Shown here: positions 40,601 through 52,600 of the stretch, one piece after another
How the letters are laid out: the number at the start of each line of letters is the position of its first letter
How positions within the stretch are numbered: the first letter of the stretch is position 1
From: Ifrita kowaldi
Taxonomy: Eukaryota > Chordata > Aves > Passeriformes > Cinclosomatidae
Reading direction: 5' to 3'
Assembly (NCBI GenBank): GCA_013398055.1
Contig: VZRS01004392.1
Location: 251,821 to 315,820 of the forward strand
Length of the DNA stretch: 64,000 nt
Notes under the pieces: generated by a model
The model's database searches: none
The model's input: only the letters and a program-made list of their open reading frames with translations
Told to the model about the DNA's origin: nothing
Position numbers and translations under genes: made by a program

Positions 40601-43600
40601 TTGTCTAAATAGGAACAGCAGATTTGGAATTATCTTCTAGCCTCCAGACAGCCTTTTTCTAACCCTCTCTGATATTCTGGAGAACTGATTACGGAAGCAT
40701 TGTGGTTGGGCTTCTGTTCCTCTAAGGAAAAGCATAAAGGGGGTTAAATAAGTATTCCCAAAAGTAACATTAGTGTTTGCAATGGAGTTCTTGAGGACTG
40801 AAGTTCAAATTCTCATGAGTCAGTTAAAGCAGACTGTTAGTGCTTGCTTAATGTTAAAAAACCTGGACAGGGCTTGGCTTGAATCAGCTACTGCTATGAC
40901 ACTTTAGAAGGTCATATCATCTGCTGCTGAGGACATGAATTTCTCCTGCAGATGAAGAGAGGGTGTCCTTATGCTCAGATCTGGTGCTTGATTACTATAT
41001 ATCTGCACAGTACATTAAAACAGTAGTACAGTGAGCTACTGAGCAGTTGTGCACTCCTTACTCCAGCAGAAGAACTTCGGTTCATGCTTCACAGCTGCTC
41101 ATTTATAAAGCAGAGATTAATTAAGATAGTCATATCTTGTATTTTAAATGTTTTGGTTTATCTAGTTATGTGTTTAAAGGAGGTATCCAGAGCTTCAGGA
41201 ATATTCATAAATACACGTTGATTTTAAAAATATATTAAGTACAATTTATAAAGGAAACATATCTCTCTCTCTTTAGATCTTGCTTTAGCTTTTTGCTTTT
41301 GACTTAGAAAATTCTCATTTGTTTTGTTAGATTTTTTTTGAAAGAATATTTACCAAAATACAGAATACAGTTCCTGAATCTTTTGAGAAAAAATGTGTTC
41401 ATTGTGTACGTCTATGTGAAGTGCTACTTCTTGTGTTGACTCACAGTAGAAGTTTCTCCTGCAGGTGAAATAGATATGCTAAAGAAAGTTAGATAAATAT
41501 GGGAGTTTGAACATCCTTTCATGGCCACTGAGAAAGAAGAACTAGGAATCAATTTATTTGTCTGAATATTACAGTGCCAGTTCTACTTAAGATATAACAC
41601 ATTGGTAATTTTTAGATCACTGTAATAGGCATACAAAGAAATCAAGAACTGATTGTATGATGTTTGGGTTTTTTCAGCCTTGTAATGTGTAATCTTTTAG
41701 AAAGAACATGTCGTGGTTTAACCCCAGCCAGCAACCAGTATGTACTGTACTGTTTCTGACATTTTCAGCAAAATATGTTTAATAGACTTCTTTAGTGTGA
41801 TACTTACATGTTTCAATTTCCCTTTTATGTTAGCTCTCTGAGAAATATGGAGTCCATGTTTGTGGAGAAGGAGGAGAATATGAAACATTCACTCTGGACT
41901 GCCCTCTGTTTAAGAAGAAAATAGTTGTGTAAGGAACAGTTTCTTCTATTTCCTTGTATTAAAGCAATGGGAACATCTTAAAATTTAGTTTGAGAAAACT
42001 AGAGGTGGTAAGAGGTAAAACATGGCATTGGCAGAGGTAAAAAATGTTCTTTAAGTTCACAGACACTCACATCTCTAAAAACCTAAATCAATACCTGACA
42101 CGATGAGGCGTTCATAGAGGGCTATAAACTTTTTAGACATTTGCACTTTAGTTTACTTGCTGATTATGGCCTGCAGTAAAACTGGTACCTATACACTGAC
42201 ACTTTTATCCTTTCATGAAGCGTGAATTGCCTGTAATATTTATCTTTCATTACAGCTCAATTTGATAAAGTGCCACATCAGTAGCCTGTGGGTTCCATTA
42301 ACTCTGTACGTGTGTGTGTGTGTGTCTAAGTTTAGTAGCTTAGAATGATAATGATAAGCACTTTTCTTCAATTACTAAAGAATATTTTAAATACAAACTT
42401 TGCATGAATCCATTTCAGTTGCACTGAATAGTTTATTCCTTTGACATTAATTGCTGAAATCTGTGTAGTGAGCTGTGGAAAATATTTGTGTCTTGTTGTT
42501 TCTTATTAATCTGTTAAGCAGCTAAGCCTGCTTGCTTCAAGTGAGATATTTTGACTGCTGTTCCTTTTCTGAAGCAAGTAAACAGACCAGTAATCATGTA
42601 TTGGTGATTGATTCTCAGTCATCTTAGTGCAGGTCCAGATTATGGAGCACATGGATACAATTAAGGCTTTCATGGTGCAGGTCTATTTGTTTCACTTTTC
42701 TGTAAGACTGGGATCTGTCTGTGTAAGGAGTAGAGAACCAAGAACTGTTAGCCCCATTTTATTGCATGGCATTTGGGAGGAGAATATCAATAGACAAAGT
42801 GGTTAAAGCATTGGCAGATAATCTGGCAGATATCCACTCAAATATTGGTTGATTATGCCCTTGGTTTGGGATCAACCAAAGAACAGTTTAAGTAGGAATA
42901 TATTATAATATATTCTAAATGTATATCTGGCTGTCGGTGATATAAAGACAGTTCAAGTGACTAGGAAAAGCTGAAACAGGTAGTCTGGCTGAGTTGTCTT
43001 TATTTATCTTGGTGATACTCCAAATAATAATAAAAGTTAAAAATAAAAGCACAATAAGTTCATAAAAGACAAATATTTAAATCTGTGGTTATTTAATAAT
43101 AAATATATGGCACAGTGGACTTTTAAACAGTTGTTCTACTACTTTTAAATATATGTTTCTGTAATGGAAGCTGAAGAGCTACACTGGCATTGTGTGTCTC
43201 TGGCTTGATTAGCCCTGCTTCTCTCTTACGTTATTCATGTCATAAAGACATGCTCTTTGAGGCGTCATGCATGTGAAATCTATTACTGTATGAACTTCTC
43301 AAGAAAAATATTTTGTAGTTCCTTTGTCTTTATATAAGTTATTTTTCTTATAAAAAATTTTTTTTCCTACTTTTTATTCTTGCTTTTCATATACTCTGAA
43401 TCTAAACAGACTTTGTAATCATGTTAACTCTGCTAGTTGAGTTTCCAAATATTTACATATCCATGGTTCAGGTATGCATCTCTCCTGGTTCCAGCTAGGC
43501 CAGGTTTAATTTTTTGCAATAGCTTGGAGGTGGCGTGGCCAAAGATCCTAATGTTATTTGATACCACCTCACTCATTGCCAGGGTTGAGGCAAAGGGACT

Positions 43601-46600
43601 CTCTCTCTCTGTCTGAGAGAAGGAGAAGAGTATTCCTTCCAGTTGAAGAAAAGTGGCAGAGGGGGAGCCATCTGTATTGTTCATTGTAGCGGGGTCCTGG
43701 ATGAGCATTTCTGAGTGTGAATCACTCGCTCTTATATTCTTTTGTTACTGATATTGTGCTGTTATTGTTCATTTTCTTATCTCACCGCTGTTACCAGTAA
43801 GTTTGTCTTATCTCAGCCCATGATCTTGGCCTTTTGTGCCTCCAATTCTCAGCTCCTTCCCACCACATGGGGAGAGGAAGACAGGGGCAAGGGCAGTCAG
43901 TGAAAGAGAGCACTGTGTGGTTTTGGAGAATCTCAGTGGGGACACTGAATTTGGGAGGACCGTTCCTAAAGCAGAACTACATCCTGATACAAATTTTAAA
44001 GCTTAAATGGAGTCGTAAGGATTCCAACTTAGAGGTTAAAACCTGTCAGGATTTTCAAGATCTCTGAATTCCTGAACAACTCCAAAACATCTCCCGAGTT
44101 AAAAGTTTCTGAGGAAGACATTGAAGAATACTTTTGCCTTCAAAACAGGTTTGATGGATTAACCTTGGCTGGCTGCTAGGTTCCCACCAAGCTCCTGTCG
44201 CTCTCCCTCTTTAGGAAGACAGGGAGAGAAAATAAGATGAAAAGGTTTGTAGGTCAAGAAGAGAATAATGTGATGGCTTACCAATTACTGTCATGGGAAA
44301 CTAGATTCAACTTGGGGAAAATGAATTTAATTTACTGACAAATTTAAATTAAAAAAAAAAAAAGTAGAATAGTGGGAAGTAAATACACCTTCTCTCCTCA
44401 CCTTGTTCTTCCTAGGCTTAACTTCACTTCCTCATTCCTGACTTTTCTACATCTTCCACAGTGAACAGTGCAAGGGGATGGAGAATGAAACTGTGGTCTG
44501 TTCATAACACTGTGTCTTTGCTGACCCCTTCTTTTCACACTTTGTCCCTGCTCCAGCCTGTGTCTTTTCCATGGGTCCTTCATGAACTGTTACAGTGTGT
44601 GTCCTTCCCACCAGTCAAGTTCTTCAAGAACTGCTCCAGTGCATGTGCTTTCCATGGGGTATGGTCCTTCAGGAACAGCCTGCTCATCATGGGTCTACCA
44701 TGGGACTCAGTCCTGTTAGAAAAACTGCTTCTGTGTGGGTTTCTGCACACACTGCAGTGTGTATATCTGCTCTGATGTGGTTCTTCCCGGCCTCCAGGGG
44801 AACAACCTGCTTCACCATGGTCTTTTCCACAGGCTACATAGAATCTGTTCTGGCATTTGAAGCACCTCCTCTCACTCCTTCATTGACCTTGGTGTCTGCA
44901 GGGCTGTTTCTACCATGTTTTTCTCACTCCTGTTGCAGCTGCGTATTTTCAAACTATGTTATCTCTGAGACATCACCAATGCTGCTGATGAGCTCAGCAA
45001 GCATTCCTTGGTCTCTTGTTATAGAGACCACCTCTGAACACTAACCCCTGTCCCCAAAATCTTGCTACATAAACCTAAAACAACAGGAGAAAATCTAATA
45101 CGCCTTTCATTTATAACACTACTTACCGGTAGTGTTTTCATTGGTCAATGATTTTTGCCCTGTTAAACTTGGCAAAATATGTTTCTACGGTATATCCTTG
45201 CAAACTAAAGAAATGTGCTGGCTCGGGAAAAAATAAAATACAGCCTTGGGTGTTACTTACTATGGAGACATGGGAGTCTTTTTAGTGTAAGACTCTATGA
45301 CGCATTTTGCTTTTGAATGTTAAGTTGAATTATTGCCATTCTTCTCTGTCTTCTTTAAAAAATGTGCCTCACAAAGGAAGCATGGCAGATTGAGTGAAAC
45401 ATATTTAAAAATAAACAGTACCTAGTAGTGAAAGCAAAATCTTAAAACCATAATATTAAACAAGAGTCTGATTGGGTTTTATCTGGTTTTCCCAGGTAGA
45501 CTATTGCAATCCAATTGTCGGCTTTCTTACTCTCAGTGTTTGAAGTGTACCAAGTATTTCCTGTCCTTCTTATGCTGATATTTAAAGTACAATTGATCAA
45601 CATTTCTTGACATTTTAAAGATCTATTTCTCATCTATATGAATACCATCTAATATCTACTCCTGTGATTTGTTTATGGAACACAAATTAGTTTGATCTTT
45701 TGAAGGGTAAATTGTCACATTTGAAATATTTGGGAAATATAATTTTCCTTTATATACCTGGCTATTAGCTCTGTGTTTAGGCTTGTAATCTTAGGTTTGG
45801 AGTTAAAAGCAAAATTATAAAATTCTAATTTTTGTAAACATGAGAAAATAGTCATGTTCTGAGAAACACTGATTGTACTCTCAGACTTGTTCTAACTTGA
45901 TATATTTGTCCTGTGAAAGTGTTACAGGGTGTTTTAAAATGATTGGATATTTTCCAGATGTCTTGAGAGTTCAGATGATTTTGATTTCAAAGCAAATAGC
46001 TGATTGAGACAGTTTTTCAACTATTCTTCATTTTTTTCAGTCTTCTGAAAATTTTCTTAACAAAATTCCTGTGTTTCCATTACAATCAAACACGAATCAT
46101 CTTACATAGTCAAGTTCCTATTCAAAATTCAGGCTTTTAGAGTGAAATGGCCTTAGATAATTTTTGGGGTCTCTCAAATCACTGTTTTTCATTTTAAACT
46201 CTTTTTTTCCTGTGTTTTGAATTGGTTGGGTTTTTTTTACTATTTCTCAAGCTGGATATGACATGTCAAGTTCAGGACTTCATTAGTTTTTTTTAATTGG
46301 CAACTCATTGGACGTAAACAGAACTATTCTGCTTTCCACCTATTTTTTTGCATTTATTATTGAACAAGACTGAAAATACTATCAGTTATAACAATGTATG
46401 TTTGGAGAGGCTGGCAGAAAATTAAGTGCTTCAGAAAATATATTTTTTTACGTATTTTAATGCTGTTTTCAGCACTGCATAATCAACCTATTGTTACCCA
46501 TCACCTAAAAAATAATAGCATCTTAAACTACATATCTTTTATGGTTCCATCAAATACCCACGTGTTAGCTGTATATCACAGGAGTGCACTTCATACTGAG

Positions 46601-49600
46601 AAGAAATACTTATGATCTCTTTGCAATAATTCTTGGGCAACAAATAAGTACTCAAAACTTCTAAAATTATTGAACATTAACATAGGTATGAGCTTAGCAT
46701 CTGCTCTGCTGTACCGGTGAATTGTGACATGCAGGATACAAGTAGGACTGCTTCTTTTACTTTGGAGTTAAATAATTTTTTTTTACATTTACTAGGTATT
46801 CTTTAAATTAAACAGACACATTTAATAACTCTAAACTTTTGGTTTTGTCTTTCTGGTATAAACTTTTCTGTTAATTTAGTTTTAAGTAGTTAATCCATCA
46901 CTAAAAAGTACTAGATTTCCCCCATATAGGACTTGAACAATAAGTATGAAATGTTTATTGAAAACACTGAGGATACCCTGGTAGAAGGTACTACTGGAGT
47001 CGTGGTGTCTGTTTTTTATTATTTTTAATTATTTATTCCTCTTGCTAAAGACTTATTTTTTACCTATTTCTGTTAGAATTAGAAGACATCATGGTCATTT
47101 GAAAAGAATAATTTTAATATTAACGAACTATGTGTAAGGTATCATATCTTAAATATAAACAATATTTTAATCATAAAGAATCTTGATAATTACTCTCAAG
47201 AATGAAACTGAAGCATATGTATCAAAATACTTTAAAAGTTTGCTTAAAGGGAAGTGGACTTTCTTATGTTAAAGATATTTATCATTATTGTGTGATGTTT
47301 TGTTATTTTTAAATCCCAAAACACATTTTATAGAACAGATATTTCTGGTAATTTTACACTTCTGTTAAGGAACTGGGATCTGGCCAAAGCTTCAACTGCT
47401 TTGAGTTTGCATTAGTTTTATGTGGTATTACTATAAATCTATCTATATCAACTCTTTGAACACTATGAAGGTAAGAAGGGCACTGTGGTTTCAGGAAAAT
47501 TATGTATGCCCTTAGCCTTACTTTCAACAATTTTCGGATTTTTTTGTACTGCATCTGAATTTCTCTTATGTTTTCTTTGAGTTTCTCACCTTCTGATGTT
47601 TGTTTCTTAGAGCTACCTTTTTCTTAAGTAGTAAAATCTTGCAGATGGATATAACAGATACTGCCTCTTGTGAATCAAAGTGTGACAGATTGTGTCTGTA
47701 AAAATGAAAACTAAAATTAACTAATTTGAATCAGCACACAGGAAGTTTAACATTGTTACCAACACATTTGGCATTAAAAAGTTGTGTCTAGTAGCCTTCA
47801 CTATCAGATGCAAGATGGTTGAATCAGTCAATTTCTCAGTGGGCAATACTGTAAGTTGTTGATGCTTCAAAAACTAATCCGTGGAACATTAAACAAAACA
47901 ATGGACTTCTGAAAAATCTCCTGTTGATGAAAATTAAAGATTGACATATTAGTCTCTGGGATCTAAAGCACAATGTAGTTTATGCTTTCATAGACTACAG
48001 CTAACTAATTCTCTTAATATTGGTTTGTAAGTGTCGGAAAATAGTGGAAGATTGGCAAGGAGGATTGTAAACACACTCGTTAAAGTGACTTGCAGCTGGG
48101 GTGTCAAAAACACATGCATCACAGTAATTGTTTTTGGCCTTGTGTGTTGGATGAGTAGAGCATCTGTGTTTAGATAACATAGACCTGTGGTACACTTAGG
48201 GGCCCTATCAAACATGCTAGAGATCCCTGAGCGGCTGTGGGAAAGATCAAAGTAGAGTGGGATACTGCACCTGTGCAGATCCCTGAGATACAGGCAAGAC
48301 CAGCAGGTTTGGTGATGCTCTAGCATGGACCAAGTCTCTGCAGTGCCTGTGTCCCTTCTTTTGTGCCCCTGCCTGAACGCTGCTTCGGGGGTCCCAGGTG
48401 ACGAGGTAATGAGAACAAGCTTACTCTTTGCATTTCATCTGTGCTTTTATGGTTGCTGCTGCATCTCCTGTGCCAGCTCACACAGGAAATATAGTTCATT
48501 CCTTTTGAAAATTGAAAATCCTTGAAGGTATCGTTCAACATGATTTTATATAACGAACTACTTTTTCTTAGTTTATATGAAAATATTGATAAGAAATTAA
48601 TAGATTTTCAAGAAGTTACCTATGAGTTTGTGTTATACAGTGATTAAGTGTTGTCTCTATATGAAATTATGTACTATGCTATTTGATGATAAAAATTTTG
48701 TATTTCAGAGATTCAGCCGAGGTGGTCATGCATTCGGCTGATGCATTCGCACCTGTGGCCTACCTTCATTTTTTAAAATTACACCTGGAGAATAAGGCAA
48801 GTAGGCTGCAAATGTTATTTTCCTTTAAGGCTATGTGCATACTTTCTAGTTGTGTTGTTTTGTCACAATTTGGAGTGACCCTACATATTCTCGTGTGAGT
48901 GTTGCATTCAAATAACAGTGTACATATTTAGTTGAATTTCAGAACTTACCCTTAGGAATGACTGAACACAAATGCTTCCTTGTACCAAGTGAATGAATGG
49001 AGGTAGGATATTTGTGTGGCATTTTTCATCTTGAAACCTCAAGGTGATCAGCCAATGTGATTCAGTCAAGCACATGTGTAGCCTGTGTAGAACAGCTGCA
49101 CTGTAGAACACGGCTGTATTAGGAAACTGTGTGAACAGTATTGATTTACTGGGAGGTGGCATCTCTTTTTGATGTTTCTGATGTAAAGTGGATGATTTAA
49201 AAACTTGCTAACTTATAAGTGCTTGACTTTTGAATGTTCTGGGGTTTGGTTTTTTCCATATGAAAGATACATCTAATGAAGGACATCGAATCATGTGGAG
49301 ATTTATCTTGATCAAAAATTTTAAAGGAATGATTAGTTCATTGGGATTAATTCTATTGGCTTATGAATCTATAGAAAGAGCAGAACAGGAATAGGAACTC
49401 TGATGGTTTAAATGTTGCAGACTGTCGTGTAAGCAGAACTAAGGTCAAAACAGAAAATATTTTTCTTTGTATTTGTCATCTCTTTCCTGTTTTTCATTTT
49501 ATTATTTTACAGTTAAAATTATTTTTTTCCCTGAGCCTATACAAGTATTAGGATTTTGTTGAAGAGTGTACCTCGTGATCTTTCTTTTATTGTTGCAGTC

Positions 49601-52600
49601 ATCTTTTTATAGCTCTTCCTATGTCTTTCTGCACTTTGATGGTAGAAGTGAAGAGGTTGTTACAGAACGTTATTATATTGGTATTTCACATTTCATGTCT
49701 CTTAAGCAACATTTCCTGCATGTCTTTCAATAGATCATGCTTTCCCCTCTTCCCCCTCCTTTTTTTTTTTTTTAATTTTATTGTTCCAAACACGTAAAAT
49801 ACCTCAATGTTTTTCTTCCATGATGGCCTCATCTTGCCTTGGAAAGTAAATTGTATTTCATCCTGTCAATTTCTAGTTTTGAATTTCTTTCAAAAATAAA
49901 ACATTAAATATTTGTGTGGGAGACTGTGAAAACGATATCAACCAACTATGTGAAGCAAAACCAAATAGGCTGAATAAAGGAAAATTTGGGAACATGGCAT
50001 GGTGGGGAAGACTGATAATATATTAATATTTCTTTGGGGGCACTGACTTTATTGCTCATGGCAAACTTGATGCTAAAATGTACCGTACATCACTACAGTG
50101 TGACAGGCTAGGGAAAATGAAAACCACAAAGCTGTACATAAATCAGGGAAAAAGTCGTATTAAAATGCATAACATTTGATATAAGAATCAAGATTTTACT
50201 TTTATCTGTTCAGTAGCTCTTTTCCCCTTCTTACGCAGATGTTTTAGATTTGGTTAAAGCCTCACAGTTTCAGGCAGTGTTGTAGTAAATCATATTTCTA
50301 ATCCATTGTAGACAAACCTGTCACACTTTGCAAGGGGTAAGGTTTACAGCAGCTTGCCTTGAATTTTGGTATATAAACTAATGTATTGTATATTTAAAAG
50401 GAAAATAGTCTAATTCTTGCAGTGATCATCTCTTAAGGAAAAGCATTAATATCTTTTGGCTACAGATTATGTCATGATAAAATAGGCTAAGTTTTTGAGA
50501 AGTTATAAATATGGAGAACCAGTCAGTCTTTCAGACCATAACTGTTAGCATCATTTAACTCCATAATGATAAAGACATGCCTTCAAGATTGATATGCCTG
50601 TAGTATTGTACTTTTGCTCACTATTTGGTGCTTCTAAGCCTGCAGAAAAATATAAGTATCAGTTAGTATTCAACACTTAAAAGTCAATCTTATAATAATA
50701 AAGTACTGCAGGAAAAAACTGCTTCAGAAGGAGAACTAATTTTAGTTTGAGGCTTTCAAGGGATTACTGAAAATTGGGAAAAATAATACACCATTATGAA
50801 CAATGTTTAAAGGTAGCCACTTTTGTAAGCACTTTGTAGAAAATATTAATAGACTCCACAGTGAAGTGTAATTCTAATAAGTTTTATGACATCAGTTTTG
50901 TTATCATTTCTGCTGTGAGATAAACATATTTTTAACTGTATTGTATATTCATTTTATCTTTGTTATTTGCCACAGGTGTTAATTTTACATTCTTTGAAAT
51001 TACTTTTAAAATCATTTTGCAATTATAGCTAGTGCACCTTAGTCTCTGCTGTCTTTCCTCCTCTATAATGCATTTTCTTTAGCTTAATCTCTTCATGTTT
51101 GACTACAAAGCATGCCTAGAAATTTGGTTTAGATTGTTTCTGGCAGCAAAATGAGCCCTTGTGCCTAGGGGAACATAACATTGTACTCACTGTTCTGGTT
51201 TAATATATTTCTGTGCAACTTCAAGATGTTTTTTGCATAATAATTGAAGCTTTTTTTAAACGCACCCACTTTTCTTTCATAAATAGTGATGCAGAGAAGG
51301 CTGAAGAGATAAATAAATATAATCTTTTATTATTAAAGCTATTAAAAATTTGGTAAACAATTTTTGTAGGCATTTTACAAAAAAACATTAAGAATAAATA
51401 ATAATGGTAATAAAACACTAATGCTCAAAATTTTACTTCAGGGTGAAAAACAAGGTCACCACCATAATATAGATACCTGGTTTCATCAACATTTTACTTT
51501 GCCATGATAGTCACTTCATACATTTAAAATTTAGAATGGGGCTTTTTTGGGGGCAGACAATTTCTGAGGCATATTCTAGAATCTTTGAATTAGGTGTATT
51601 GTCTTTCGTACTCAATAAAAATTAAATTCTAAGTATTTTCAATTATACAAAAATACAACTGTGAAACTATTTCTTTTTACTTTGTCAGCACAACAAACTT
51701 GCAAAAACTTTTATTTTCTGCTATATTCTGCTACTTTATTGTGTTGGCTTTGTAAAGACAGAAACAGAAATTAAAGCTGTTGGAGCTTCTGCTGATGGGA
51801 ACATACTTCTGATGACAGTGGGGAACATACTAGCTGTTGTTCATGCTTTCACATTTGCTCTTTCCCATGTTTAGTAATGGATACTTTGTTTCCGAGTTCC
51901 AGTGAGCAGGAGCACACACATATCAAATAATGCAAGCTGTGAAACTGCAGTCCCTTAAGTTTGAATAGTCCAGAGTTAGAGGCAATCATGTAGTTTTCTT
52001 TCTACACTTTGCAGAAGAAAGGAGCCATTTGCCTGTAAGAGATACAGGAATCATGCCTGCTGTTGCTTTTTCTTGTAATAGATCATTGCATTATATTACC
52101 TATCATAAACTGATACTGTGTTTTCTTGTTTGTAAAAGATCTTGACCTTGTGGCTGGAACGTGTGTTGGAAGTGCAAGCATTTTGCCCCTGTTAAATGGC
52201 AGGAGATCTGTTGTACAGGTCGTTTTGGGGATGATTTTAAAAACACCTGCAGAGTTCTCTAACTTGTACTCTTGCAAATTTAGAAAAGGTTTTTGGGAGA
52301 TATTTGTGTGCCATGTGTACTAAAGCTGTACAACCCAGTAGGTAATGTATGATTTAACATTGTAGCCTATTTCTGTCCAGTTCCTTACTAATTATTTTAG
52401 TTTATCTACATTTAGAACTTTAGCTGTAGAATTAGACTTTGTCAGTGATACCAGGGAAAATAGGAAGGAATTTCAAGTTGCAAAACATGGTTTGTTGGTG
52501 GCATTGTGGGTGGCATTTTTTGAATGTTTTGTCATCATTGAACAATACTTCTCCTAGGCAGCCTTTAGTTTCCCTTCCACATCATAAGAATATTGATAAT

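Larger units (their letters stand above)
35702..41833 (+). other. DPH6: DPH6 intron, 6.1 kb
   Basis: GTGAGT...TTATGTTAG. It holds an inverted repeat at 39860-39907 and a short LTR end at 41709. Nothing else is recognised; the 84-codon frame at 36840-37094 looks like chance. Confidence 0.85.
41929..48708 (+). other. DPH6: DPH6 intron, 6.8 kb
   Basis: GTAAGG...TATTTCAG. It contains a TG microsatellite (42310-42325), two LTRs in divergent arrangement (43431-43978 and 44150-45082), a small hairpin (45115-45136), and an unexplained GC-richer stretch (about 47990-48420). The rest is AT-rich with no named element. Confidence 0.85.

Noticed and set aside
43433..43708. 91-codon minus-strand open frame
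   Set aside because: It lies in the degraded LTR at 43431-43978 and has no protein similarity.
44461..45044. Overlapping 104- and 149-codon open frames on the + strand
   Set aside because: They run through the tandem units of the LTR at 44150-45082. The translations are by-products of the repeat and match no retroviral or cellular protein.
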